From Acidovorax sp. A1169 (GTDB lineage Bacteria > Pseudomonadota > Gammaproteobacteria > Burkholderiales > Burkholderiaceae_C), in the NCBI RefSeq assembly GCF_030704685.1, contig NZ_JAUZDX010000001.1:496001-560000 (forward strand): 64,000 nucleotides of DNA, written 5' to 3'. Shown here one piece after another: positions 43,043-52,266 of this stretch. The notes under the pieces were generated by a model. It was given only the letters and a program-made list of their open reading frames with translations. It made no database searches and was not told the DNA's origin. Within the stretch, counting starts at the first letter, position 1. The number at the start of each line of letters is the position of its first letter. The position numbers were made by a program, and so were the translations under genes.

Positions 43043-45549
43043 GCGCGCAGCCTCTGTTGCCCGCGCTGGGCACCCAGCGGCCAGCGGGCCCTGGCGGCAT
43101 CCACCAGCGACCCCCAGAACTTGCGGTAACCCAGTACCCCCAGTTGCGCGATCTCCTGCAGGCCGTGCAGGGGGCGGTCGGTGTCATGGCTGTCGTTCCA
43201 CTCACGCCAGGTGTCTGGGCGCGCGAAGGTGCACTGCACCAGGTCGATCTGTTGTTCGCGGGTCATGGGGTCGAATTGCAGGCCCGTGGCGCTCTGGCCC
43301 CGGTGCAGCATGATGGTGGCAGGGAAGGTGCACTCGGTGTCGCCGCGCCACAGGCCTACCTGGACCTGCTCGCCCACGGTGAGCTGCGTGCCTTGCGGCA
43401 GCTGCAGGCCCACGCCGGTCATCGAAAAATCGGTGCACACGGCCGTCAGCACGCTGCCGTCGTCCTGGTACAGGGTGGCCTGCAGCTGCGTGGACACGCG
43501 GTGCATGCGGCGCACCTGGCGTGCCTCGGAGGCCACGCCCAGCGCGGCGCCCAGCATCAGGATGCTGTAGGTGGTCCACAGCAGGTTCAGCAGCACCGTG
43601 GCGGTCTCCTCGGTGTTCCAGAAGAACAGGCGCATGAGCCCCATGCCGAAGGCGGCGAAGTTCAGCAGCACCAGCACGGTGTAGGGGCGCGAGATCACCC
43701 AGTCGAAATAGGGCTGGTCCACCAGCCCGCCCTTGGCGGTGACGTTGAACTTGCCCAGGCGCGGGTTGATCAGCGCCACCGTGGTGGGCAGGGCCACGTA
43801 CCAGGCCAGCACCGTCTCGTAGACCTCGGCCCAGAAGGTGTGCCGGTGTTCGCCCTGCACGTGGGCGTTGGCGATGTTCGATTGCAGGATGTAGGGCAGC
43901 ACGTACAGCGCGATCATGACGGCGCCGGCGTTGATGATGTGCCACTCGAAGAACAGGAAGGCCATGGGCGCGGTGAGGAACACCAGCCGCGGCAGCCCGA
44001 AGAAGAAGTGCACCATGGCATTGGCATAGCAGATGCGCTGCCACAGCGTGAGCCCCTTGCCCGTGAAGGGGTTGTCCACGCGGAAGATCTGTGCCATTCC
44101 GCGCGCCCAGCGGATGCGCTGGCCCACATGGGCCGACAGGCTCTCGGTGGCCAGGCCGGCGGCCTGCGTCTCGTTGATGTAGGCCGTGGTGTAGCCGCGC
44201 CGGTGCAGCTTGAGGGCCGTGTGCGCGTCCTCGGTCACCGTCTCCACGGCGATGCCGCCCACTTCCATCAGCGGGCCGCGACGGATCACGGCGCAGGAGC
44301 CGCAGAAGAACGTGGCGTTCCAGAAATCGTTGCCGTCCTGGATCAGGCCGTAGAACAGCGCGCCCTCGTTGGGCACGCGGCGGAAGGTGCCCAGGTTGCG
44401 CTCGAACGGGTCGGGCGAGAAGAAATGGTGCGGCGTCTGTAGCATGGCGCACTTGGGGTCGCGCTGGAACCAGCCTACCGCCGTGGAGAGGAAGGAGCGC
44501 GTGGGGATGTGGTCGCAGTCGAAGATGGCGACCAGCTCGCCGTCCGTCTTGGCCAGCGCGTGGTTCAGGTTGCCGGCCTTGGCATGGTTGTTGTCGGGGC
44601 GCACGATGTAGCCCACGCCCATGGACTCGGCGAACTCGCGGAATTCCTCACGCCGGCCGTCGTCCAGGATGAAGACCTTGACCTTGTCCTTGGGCCAGTC
44701 CAGCGCCATGGAGGCCAGCACCGTGGTGCGCACCACGCTCAGCGGCTCGTTGTAGGTGGGGATGTACACATCCACCGTGGGCCACGATGCGGGCATGCCC
44801 TGCAGTTCGGCCGGGCGGCGGTGCAGTGGCCAGGCGGTCTGGATGAAGCCCAGCACCACCACCAGCCAGGTGTAGGCCTCGGCGGCCAGCAGGCCATAGC
44901 CGAGGAAGGACTCGATGACCGAGTCGAACTCGATGGACGACGTGATGCGCCACCAGGCATAGCGGCCCATGGCCAGCAGGCTGATGGCGGCGAGGGCCAG
45001 CGACGGGTAGCGCCCCGGCAGGCGGCGCAGCACCAGCGACAGGCTCCAGCACAGCAGCATGAACAGGGTCTGTCCGAACCAGTTGAAGGGCGTGGTCATC
45101 ACGACCAGGCCGGCCACCATGCCCACGGCCAGCACGGCCCAGCGCAGTCCGGGGATCTCCAGGGCAGGGGACAGCACCTGGTCGGCCAGGCGCATGCCTT
45201 TTCCCACATTGACGTGGGCGGCCAGGCGGTCCATGGCGCGCAGGAACAGCCGGATCGGCCAGAACACGGCGGTCAGCGCCAGCGCCAGGCCCTTCCAGCC
45301 CCAGCGCAGCACGAAGCCGAGGCCGGCAAACAGCCAGTGCAGCGGCTGCAGCAGCCAGGGCAGCAGGGCGCGCTCCGGGGTGGCGGGCAGCACCACGCAG
45401 CGCCACAGCCACATCCACCAGGGAGCGCCGGGTGCCACTTCGAGCTGGCGCGCCAACCAGGCCCACGCCAGGCGCAGCCGTGCGCGGGCGTCCTGCGCTA
45501 GCGGGGTGTCAGCGGGCAGGGCCGCGCTGGTATCGGGTTGCGCCATCAT
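43039..45549 (-). CDS. bcsA: Cellulose synthase catalytic subunit BcsA
   Basis: 836 residues. About eight membrane segments flank a GT2 domain with DDG (~294), DCD (~343), TED (~437) and the product-binding QRIRW (~477), all intact. The C-terminal PilZ domain carries RRMHR (~678) and DFSMTG (~705), the RxxxR and DxSxxG c-di-GMP-binding motifs. It polymerises UDP-glucose and threads cellulose through the inner membrane. N-terminal ~70 residues are an extra cytoplasmic extension relative to shorter homologues. The ATG at 45549 overlaps the bcsQ stop as ATGA. In many operons bcsA precedes bcsB; here it comes late. Confidence 0.96.
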   Translation of the reverse strand: MMAQPDTSAALPADTPLAQDARARLRLAWAWLARQLEVAPGAPWWMWLWRCVVLPATPERALLPWLLQPLHWLFAGLGFVLRWGWKGLALALTAVFWPIRLFLRAMDRLAAHVNVGKGMRLADQVLSPALEIPGLRWAVLAVGMVAGLVVMTTPFNWFGQTLFMLLCWSLSLVLRRLPGRYPSLALAAISLLAMGRYAWWRITSSIEFDSVIESFLGYGLLAAEAYTWLVVVLGFIQTAWPLHRRPAELQGMPASWPTVDVYIPTYNEPLSVVRTTVLASMALDWPKDKVKVFILDDGRREEFREFAESMGVGYIVRPDNNHAKAGNLNHALAKTDGELVAIFDCDHIPTRSFLSTAVGWFQRDPKCAMLQTPHHFFSPDPFERNLGTFRRVPNEGALFYGLIQDGNDFWNATFFCGSCAVIRRGPLMEVGGIAVETVTEDAHTALKLHRRGYTTAYINETQAAGLATESLSAHVGQRIRWARGMAQIFRVDNPFTGKGLTLWQRICYANAMVHFFFGLPRLVFLTAPMAFLFFEWHIINAGAVMIALYVLPYILQSNIANAHVQGEHRHTFWAEVYETVLAWYVALPTTVALINPRLGKFNVTAKGGLVDQPYFDWVISRPYTVLVLLNFAAFGMGLMRLFFWNTEETATVLLNLLWTTYSILMLGAALGVASEARQVRRMHRVSTQLQATLYQDDGSVLTAVCTDFSMTGVGLQLPQGTQLTVGEQVQVGLWRGDTECTFPATIMLHRGQSATGLQFDPMTREQQIDLVQCTFARPDTWREWNDSHDTDRPLHGLQEIAQLGVLGYRKFWGSLVDAARARWPLGAQRGQQRLRA

Positions 45550-46334
45550 GGCCGGCTGGCTCCCGCCACCAGCATCGACGGGGGTGCCTGGCGCTGGCCG
45601 GTGAGCCAGTTGCACACGCCCTGCAGGTCATGGGCAGACTGGGCCTGGGGCGCGAAACTGTGGACGCACATCGCGCGTGCCAGCGCGCGCGGGATGTTCT
45701 CGTCTTCGTGCAGCGTGTAGGGAATCAGCTGTTCGCCCCATTGCTGGCGCAGCGTCTGCAGGGCCTCGCGGTGCGAAATGCGGCGCGGGTCGAAGCGCGT
45801 CACCAGCACGCCCTGGTCGGACGGTGCCGCTGCTGCCTCGTGCAGCATGGCCTGCACCCCGGCGGGGTCGGCGCAGGCGCGGGCAGAGGCCTCCAGCGTC
45901 ACCAGCACCACATCGGCACAGCGCAGCGCTGCCCGCGCCAGGGGCGATGGCCACGCGGGCGTGTCCAGCACCACCGTGCAATCGTCGGGCACGTCGAGCA
46001 GTTCCAGCTGGTCCAGCAGCCAGCGCGGTTGCGCCTGCAGTTGCCGGTGCAGGGCTTCGATGGCATCAGGCGGCGCCTTGCCGAAGGGCAGCACGCTGAC
46101 GCCGTCCGTGTTGTCGAAGCCGCCATCGGCCCACCACTGGCCCGCCGCTGCCAGGGGCGCCCAGCCCAGGGCGCTGGGCTCGTGCATGCCCAGGTGCCTG
46201 CCGAGCAGGTTCTGGGCACACAGTTCCACCGCCAGGCAGGGCTGGCCCTGGCGCGCCAGGAGCGTGGCCAGGTGGGCGGCCAGGGTGGTTCGCCCCGATC
46301 CACCGAGCGGCGATACGACGGCAATCACGCGCAT
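45546..46334 (-). CDS. bcsQ: Cellulose biosynthesis ParA/MinD-like protein BcsQ (YhjQ)
   Basis: 262 residues. N-terminal MRVIAVVSPLGGSGRTTLAA is a deviant Walker A with Arg where the invariant P-loop Lys belongs (GGSGRTT), and no early signature Lys; VVLDTPAWP is the Walker B region and EASARACADP follows. In enterobacteria BcsQ forms polar assemblies that position the cellulose machine. ATP binding may be altered here; other BcsQ proteins also have unusual P-loops. It starts 25 bp after bcsF and its stop overlaps the bcsA start. Confidence 0.88.
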   Translation of the reverse strand: MRVIAVVSPLGGSGRTTLAAHLATLLARQGQPCLAVELCAQNLLGRHLGMHEPSALGWAPLAAAGQWWADGGFDNTDGVSVLPFGKAPPDAIEALHRQLQAQPRWLLDQLELLDVPDDCTVVLDTPAWPSPLARAALRCADVVLVTLEASARACADPAGVQAMLHEAAAAPSDQGVLVTRFDPRRISHREALQTLRQQWGEQLIPYTLHEDENIPRALARAMCVHSFAPQAQSAHDLQGVCNWLTGQRQAPPSMLVAGASRP

Positions 46335-46359
46335 GCAGGGTCTCTCTTCATTCGTTCGG

Positions 46360-46533
46360 TCATTCCGCGCGGGGCGGGGTCACTGCGCCGGGGTGCGGCA
46401 GCTCAGGGCGGTAGGGCTGCACGCAGCGCAGCGGCCGGCGTGCGTTCCGCAGGCGGCGCAGCACCAGCCAGCAGGGCCAGGCCAGCAGCGCGCCCAGCAC
46501 GGTGTAGAGCAGCAGCTCCATCAGGATCTTCAT
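46360..46533 (-). CDS. bcsF: Cellulose biosynthesis protein BcsF (57 codons, easily missed)
   Basis: 57 residues from an ATG that overlaps the bcsE stop as ATGA. An N-terminal membrane helix (MELLLYTVLGALLAWPCWLV) is followed by a basic segment LRRLRNARRPLRC and a short Pro-rich tail ending TPPRAE. BcsF is a ~60-residue single-helix anchor that recruits the c-di-GMP sensor BcsE to the synthase. The placement right after bcsE, the length and the helix-then-basic layout all fit. Sequence identity to enterobacterial BcsF is low, so the call rests mainly on context. Confidence 0.8.
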   Translation of the reverse strand: MKILMELLLYTVLGALLAWPCWLVLRRLRNARRPLRCVQPYRPELPHPGAVTPPRAE

Positions 46534-48356
46534 GCCATGGACCTCGGTGAGGGGCGCGGCACGGCACGCCGCCCAATGGGCCGGTGCTGCACGCCAGGCC
46601 CGGCGGCCATGGGCAGCAGGGGGCGGGATTCGGTGCCGGGCGCGTCGGGCGCCGGGATGGGCGCGGTCGGCAGCGCTGCAGAGACCGGTGCCACCGCCCG
46701 CGCCGCCAGCGCTGGGGCCGGTGAAGCGCTGGGCCGGGGGCTGTCCGCCAGGGCGGCGCTGTAGTCGGGCAGGCCCTTGCGCAGCGATTCCTGCAGGGGC
46801 GTCAGCATGGCGCGGATGCCGGTGTCCGAGCTGTCCGTGGCTTCACTGGAGAACAGCTGGGTCAGTGGCAGCGTGAACAGGCGGTTGAGCGCCAGCTCGA
46901 CGTCGGGTTCGCGGCAGGCGAACAGGAAGACGTAGACGCTATCATGGTCGGCCGTGAACAGGTCACCGTCGCGCGAGGTGTGGCAGGCGCGCAGGGCGTC
47001 GAGGTGCGGTATCTGCGCCAGCACGTTCAGCCGCACCAGGCTGTGCGACAGGCCGATGCCGTGCGTGCGGTCCAGCATGCCGCGTACCAGGGTGCAGAAC
47101 TGCGCGGGCGGCTGGTAGCCGCGCTCACGCGCGGGCATGAAGCTGCCGAGCGCCTCTTCGTAGTCGGGGTGTACCTTGCGCGTGTGGCTCTGGGCGTTGA
47201 TGTCTTGCAGCAGCTGCAGCAGCCGGGAGAAGCCCACTTCCTTGTAGACCACGGCGCTCGCGCCCAGTTGCAGCAGGGCCTGCTCGCTGTGCGTGCGCAG
47301 CTTGCCCAGGTTTTCGCGCACCACGATCTTGAGCGTGAGCGGGCGCGACAGGCGCAACTGGTGCACCAGGCGCGCGCGCGCCTCGAAGTCCGAAGCCTGG
47401 CCGGCGTCGATCAGCACCGTGGCGGCCACGCTTGCGGCGGCGGCCACTTCCATGTCGGCCAGGCTGTCGACGATGCGCCAGTGGCCGGGCACGCCGCGCT
47501 GGCCATCGACCGAGGCGCGTGTGGCGATCACCTCCGACTGGTCCACCGCCTCGACCAGCTCGCGCACGGCGCCGCGGGTGCGCGTGCCATCGGCGGCCAG
47601 GCGGCCCGATGCGCCGTCGTGCAGCAGGCCGAAGGCGGTCTGGAAGAGAGCGCCGGCATCGGTGTTCCAGCGCTCCAGGCCCAGGCTCCAGCGGTCGGCC
47701 TCGGTGCGCAGCGTGGCGATGTGCATGGACATCTGGCACAGGTTGCGCAGCGCAGGCAGCAGCACCTCGGGTTCCAGCGGGGGAAAGAAGCCCAGCACCA
47801 CGGGGTGCAGCCGCTCGCGGCACAGCGCACTGAGCTGGCGGCTCACGCGCGCCAGCTCGGTCACGCTCAGGCCCGTCAGCAGGCCCTGCGCGTCACAGAT
47901 GTACAGGGCGTGTTCGTCCTTGAGTCCCGTGCGCCCGAGCTCTTCCATCAAGGGCGGCAGGCCGTGGCGCCGCACCTCGGCCTGCAGGCCGGGCGAGAGC
48001 ACCCACAGCCTGAGCCGGCCCGTGCGGTAGGCTTCGCGCACCGGCGGGCGCAGCAGCAGCTGGTCCGCCCATGCGGTGCCCGATGCCACCAGCGCCACCG
48101 GGCCTGCGGCGACGGCATCCTCGATGAGTGCCGGGAACCACAGCGCGGCGCTGCTGTCGTCGGCCGCCACCAGCGACACCGGCACATGCGGCGGCAACTG
48201 CCCCACGCCGTCGGGCAGGCCTTCGATGCCGATGCGCGTGGGTGCGGCGCCGCCGACCATGTCCTGGCGCGATGGGGGCCGCACGAGCCGGGCAAGGGAG
48301 CGCAGCCAGCCCGCGGGCGGGGCGGCTTTTCGCTGGGAGGAAGAGGCGGAGGACAT
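46530..48356 (-). CDS. bcsE: c-di-GMP-binding cellulose regulator BcsE
   Basis: 608 residues, start 1 bp after the bcsC stop. Degenerate receiver-like and NTPase-like domains in the first ~400 residues (VSLVAADDSSAALWFPALIE; VVLGFFPPLEPEVLLPALRN). The C-terminal GIL domain has the c-di-GMP-binding RxGD as RDGD near 460 (ACHTSRDGDLF). The last ~85 residues are Pro/Ala-rich and disordered-looking, making it longer than the ~520-residue enterobacterial protein. The open frame continues far upstream through bcsC, but only the ATG at 48356 makes sense. Followed by bcsF with an ATGA overlap. Confidence 0.9.
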   Translation of the reverse strand: MSSASSSQRKAAPPAGWLRSLARLVRPPSRQDMVGGAAPTRIGIEGLPDGVGQLPPHVPVSLVAADDSSAALWFPALIEDAVAAGPVALVASGTAWADQLLLRPPVREAYRTGRLRLWVLSPGLQAEVRRHGLPPLMEELGRTGLKDEHALYICDAQGLLTGLSVTELARVSRQLSALCRERLHPVVLGFFPPLEPEVLLPALRNLCQMSMHIATLRTEADRWSLGLERWNTDAGALFQTAFGLLHDGASGRLAADGTRTRGAVRELVEAVDQSEVIATRASVDGQRGVPGHWRIVDSLADMEVAAAASVAATVLIDAGQASDFEARARLVHQLRLSRPLTLKIVVRENLGKLRTHSEQALLQLGASAVVYKEVGFSRLLQLLQDINAQSHTRKVHPDYEEALGSFMPARERGYQPPAQFCTLVRGMLDRTHGIGLSHSLVRLNVLAQIPHLDALRACHTSRDGDLFTADHDSVYVFLFACREPDVELALNRLFTLPLTQLFSSEATDSSDTGIRAMLTPLQESLRKGLPDYSAALADSPRPSASPAPALAARAVAPVSAALPTAPIPAPDAPGTESRPLLPMAAGPGVQHRPIGRRAVPRPSPRSMA

Positions 48357-48357
48357 C

Positions 48358-51300
48358 TCAGAAACTCGAGTAGGGCTGAACGGGGCGCGGCCGGTTCTCC
48401 AGCGGCGCGAGCACCGGATCGAAGCGGTAGCGGCCGTAGACCATGAGGTTGGTGGGCGCGTAGTAGGCCGAGCGGTCCAGCTCCAGCTGGGCACCCAGCG
48501 CGAGGTTTTTGCTGACCTGGTACTCCAGCACGCCGCGGAACGAGCGGCCGAAGCCCGAGCCGGAGCTGCCCGTGTACACCGGCACGCTGCCGCTTTCGGC
48601 CAGGCGTGCGCGCGCCAGCGACTGCAGCAGCGCGTTCTGCGGAAAGTAATCGGTGTCGGCGCTGCTGCTGCGCGAGACCGAGATCGCGCCCCGCGCCAGC
48701 CAGGTGAACGCCCCCTTGCGGCCGCTCCATTCGAGGGGCAGGGCCACGGAGGCATAGCTGCGCGGGCTGTAGTAGCCGCCATGGCCGAAGCTGTACTCCG
48801 ACAGGTCCTTGCCGTAGTGCCAGGCCGAGAACGTCACGCCCATGTTGACCACGCTGTGGTTGTTCTTCCAGACATCGCGGTCTACCGCCACGCGCAATTG
48901 GGCGCGGGTGTTGCTCTCCACGTTCTTGCCAGTGAGAGCCGCCAGGCTCAGGCTCACCGAGCTGCTGTAGGGGCCGAAGTCGGTCGACAGGCGCCCGGAA
49001 GCGCCCGTGGCCACCACGCCGCCCCACACCTGGCCGGTGATGGGGTCGCGCGCGCCGGCATACGACAGCAGGCTGCCGGTGATGGGACGGCGGAACCCTT
49101 CGAGCTTGTAGCCGTAGCGGCCCAGGTCGCCGGTCCGGGCGATGCCGCCCACCAGGTTGGTCACCGGAAAGCCCACGCCCGTGGTGCCAATGTCCCACTG
49201 GAAATCGTCCCCCACAAAACCAAAGCCCAGGTTGGTACCCGAGCCGCGCTGGCGCCGGTAGGCCAATGGCGAATTGGGCGGCAGCGCCGCGATCTGGCCG
49301 AAGTCCGTGAAATCCGAGCCATCGGCAGGCAGTTCGCCGGCATCGAGCTTGACCCGGTCCACGTGCAGGAAGTAGTGCCCGTCGTAGCCGCGCGGCATGA
49401 AGGCCACCAGGGGCCGCTCCCAGCCGCGCAGGCTGGAGATGCCGTCGGTGGAGTTCTTGCGCAGCCCCGTGTGGGCGGCCTCGATCCACACCTGGCGGCG
49501 CGCCTCGATGGAGTCGATCTCGCCCTGGATCTTGGCCACCACGGCCTGGTCCACCGGCAGTGAGAGGGCGTAGCTTTGCTGCAGCGCCAGCGGGGGCTCG
49601 ACCACTGCGGATTCGCTTGGGGCGGGCTCCGTGGGCGCGCTGGCAGCGCCGCGCGTCTCCAGCGTGAGCGCGCTGCGGAAAAACACCAGCGCCTGCGCAT
49701 AGTTGCGGTTGGCGCGTTCCAGCCGCGCGGCATGCAGCAGCACGTCGCTGTCCTGCGGGAAGGCCTGCAGCAGCCTGGCGGACAGGGCACGCGCCTCGTC
49801 CATGCGGCCTGCGCGCTGCCAGATGCGCAGCAGCGCCAGCTGCTGGCCGGCGTCGGCGGGCGGCAGGTGGTCCTGCAGCCACAGCGCCTGCTCGGTGGTG
49901 CCCTGGGCATCGCCCAGGCGCGACAGTGCGTCCGCCAGGTTCATGCGGATTTCCAGGCTGTCGGGCTGGGCCTTGGCCAGCGGTGCCAGCAACCGGGCCG
50001 CATCAGCGTACTCGCCGGCCGCCATCAGCAGGCGCGCCTGCGTCTGCGTGCGCTGCTGTGCCGTGGTCGGCGTGTCGGGCAGCTGCAGCGGCTGGCGCGC
50101 CAGGCGCAAGGCCTCGCCCAGGTTGCCGGCCTGGCGCTGCTGCTCGATGAGCCGCTCGCGGTGCGCGGTGTACAGGGCGATGAGCCGTGCCTCCTGCTCC
50201 TCGCTCCAGCCCGGCGACTGCAGCAGGGTGGGCAGGCGGGCGGCCAGGCCCACGTCGTCCAGCGCGCGGTTGAGCAATTGGGCGTGGTCGAGCTGTACCT
50301 CCGGTGGCAAACCGGGGCTGCGTGCGGCCAGGCGGTCGAACACGGCCACGCCACGGGCCGGTTGCGTGCGGCGAAACCAGGTGTTGGCCACGGCATACAA
50401 CAGTTCGGCGTCGTTGCCTGCCGCCTGCTCGGCCTGGGCCAGCAGGGCCTGTGCGTCGGCCGCGTCACGGCTGGCGCCGGCCCGTGCGACCAGCGATTTG
50501 ACCGTGGAGCGCTGCACCAGCGCCCGCATGGAATCGGTCTGCTCGGCGGCAGGGATTTGTGCCAGGTCCGACAGGGCACCCAGGTCGTTGTCCACGGCCG
50601 AACGGATCAGGGCGCGTGCGTAGTGCATGGCGCTGCGGTCCGAGCTGGCCGTGGTGGCACGCGCGATGCCTTCGTCCATCACGCTCAGCGCCTCGCGTGG
50701 CAGGTTCAGCCGCAGGTACAGGCGGGCCAGGCGGTGGCGCAGCCAGGCATCGCCCGGCGTCAGCACGATGGCCGACTCCAGCGTGCGCATCGCGGCGCTC
50801 AGGCGCTGGGCCTGCATGTGCCCGTCGGCCTGTGCCACCAGGATGTCGGCCTGCGTGCCCACGAGCTTCTCGCCCAGGGCCGTGTCGCTGGCCGAGGCCT
50901 TTTCCAGCAGCACCAGTGCCTCGCCCGAGCGGCCTGTGCGAGCGTAGAGACCGGCCAGGCCCTTGAGGGCCGAGCTGCTGTTGGCTTCGGCCTTGAGCGC
51001 GCTCTGGTACAGGGCTTCGGCCTGGGGGCGGTCGCCCTGCAGGTCGCGGATGCTGGCCAGTGTGGTCAGTGCCTCGGCATTGTTCGGCTGCATGGCCAGG
51101 GCCCGCCCCGCGAGGTCGGCGGCCGTGGCCAGTTCACTCTTCTCCAGCGCCACATCGGCCTGGCGCAGAAAGCCCCAGAACCGGGAGGTGGCCTGCAGGT
51201 CCTTCCACTTGCCCTGGCGCGTGAGCGCGAAGGCCTGGCCGAACAGGTCCTGCGCCTCTCCATGCTGGCCCTGGCGCAGGCGGATCATGCCCAGGTTGCC

Positions 51301-52266
51301 CAGGCTCTCGCCGTCACCGGGGCGCAGCGCGAGCACGGTTTGCAACTGCTCTTCGGCGCGTTCGGTGTTGCCCTGGTCGAGCGCCACGCGCGCAGCATTG
51401 CGCGCGATGTTGGCCGGGTCGCGGGCGGCGCGCTCCGCGCGCTCCACGGCCTGCTGCATGGCGGCCAGGCGGTCGACCATGGCCTGGTCGGCCGGGTAGC
51501 GCTGCAGGAAGGCGCGCACTCGCGGCATGTTCGCGGCGGTGTTGGGCAGCCGGTCCACGGCACGGCGCCACAGGTCCTGCAGCTGCTGGGCATTCACGTC
51601 GGGTTGTTTGGCAAGCGCCTCGATCTCCTGCACCACGGCGCTGGGGTTCTCGCCACCGTACATGCGCATTTCGAGCTGCGCCAGGCGGTAGCGCGACTCG
51701 CCCGTCTCTTGGTAGAGCTTGCCCAGCTGGCGCACGGATTCGCCGCCGCCCTTGGTGCCCGAGCCGCCCACGATCTGCAGGTACTCCAGCGCCAGGCCGC
51801 CCAGTTCGGGCGGGCCATTGGGAAACAGTTCGCGCGCCACGTCGGCGGCCTCGGCCTTGCGGCCGGCGCGCGCCATCAGCCGCATCTGCGAAAGCTTTTC
51901 GCGGTCGGGGCCGTAGACGCGCACCAGGGTTTCGAGCTCCTGCGTCACCTTGTGCCCTGGGTGGCGGGTGCGCAGCGTCTCCAGGATGCGCTTGGCCTCG
52001 TCGGTCTTCTTCTCGCGCAGCGCCAGGTCACCGAGGGCGCCCAGGCCCTGGGGGGAGTAGGGGTCCATGGCCAGCAGCTTGTCGATCAGCTGGCGCGCCA
52101 TGTCGGGGCGGTTCTTGGAGGCCCACAGGCGCGCACCGCTGAGCAGCTCGGCCTCGATGGCCGGCGGCGCACTGGCCAGCACGCCTTGGCTGGTCGGGAG
52201 GCAGGCGGCTGCCAGCAGGGTGAGCGAGGGCAGCCAGTGGCGGGGTCGGCGCGGCGTTCGGGTCAC
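48358..52266 (-). CDS. bcsC: Cellulose export outer-membrane/TPR protein BcsC
   Basis: 1302 residues. Signal peptide HWLPSLTLLAAACLPTSQGVLA before SAPP. A long array of TPR repeats fills residues ~30-900 (LDQGNTERAEEQLQTVLALR, ALAMQPNNAEALTTLASI and many like them). The C-terminal ~340 residues form the BcsC beta-barrel (YSSSVSLSLAALTGKN, ending VQPYSSF with a terminal Phe). It forms the periplasmic scaffold and outer-membrane cellulose pore. Start: GTG at 52266 overlapping the bcsZ stop as GTGA, with GGAAG just upstream; a GTG at 52275 is the alternative. Confidence 0.94.
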   Translation of the reverse strand: MTRTPRRPRHWLPSLTLLAAACLPTSQGVLASAPPAIEAELLSGARLWASKNRPDMARQLIDKLLAMDPYSPQGLGALGDLALREKKTDEAKRILETLRTRHPGHKVTQELETLVRVYGPDREKLSQMRLMARAGRKAEAADVARELFPNGPPELGGLALEYLQIVGGSGTKGGGESVRQLGKLYQETGESRYRLAQLEMRMYGGENPSAVVQEIEALAKQPDVNAQQLQDLWRRAVDRLPNTAANMPRVRAFLQRYPADQAMVDRLAAMQQAVERAERAARDPANIARNAARVALDQGNTERAEEQLQTVLALRPGDGESLGNLGMIRLRQGQHGEAQDLFGQAFALTRQGKWKDLQATSRFWGFLRQADVALEKSELATAADLAGRALAMQPNNAEALTTLASIRDLQGDRPQAEALYQSALKAEANSSSALKGLAGLYARTGRSGEALVLLEKASASDTALGEKLVGTQADILVAQADGHMQAQRLSAAMRTLESAIVLTPGDAWLRHRLARLYLRLNLPREALSVMDEGIARATTASSDRSAMHYARALIRSAVDNDLGALSDLAQIPAAEQTDSMRALVQRSTVKSLVARAGASRDAADAQALLAQAEQAAGNDAELLYAVANTWFRRTQPARGVAVFDRLAARSPGLPPEVQLDHAQLLNRALDDVGLAARLPTLLQSPGWSEEQEARLIALYTAHRERLIEQQRQAGNLGEALRLARQPLQLPDTPTTAQQRTQTQARLLMAAGEYADAARLLAPLAKAQPDSLEIRMNLADALSRLGDAQGTTEQALWLQDHLPPADAGQQLALLRIWQRAGRMDEARALSARLLQAFPQDSDVLLHAARLERANRNYAQALVFFRSALTLETRGAASAPTEPAPSESAVVEPPLALQQSYALSLPVDQAVVAKIQGEIDSIEARRQVWIEAAHTGLRKNSTDGISSLRGWERPLVAFMPRGYDGHYFLHVDRVKLDAGELPADGSDFTDFGQIAALPPNSPLAYRRQRGSGTNLGFGFVGDDFQWDIGTTGVGFPVTNLVGGIARTGDLGRYGYKLEGFRRPITGSLLSYAGARDPITGQVWGGVVATGASGRLSTDFGPYSSSVSLSLAALTGKNVESNTRAQLRVAVDRDVWKNNHSVVNMGVTFSAWHYGKDLSEYSFGHGGYYSPRSYASVALPLEWSGRKGAFTWLARGAISVSRSSSADTDYFPQNALLQSLARARLAESGSVPVYTGSSGSGFGRSFRGVLEYQVSKNLALGAQLELDRSAYYAPTNLMVYGRYRFDPVLAPLENRPRPVQPYSSF

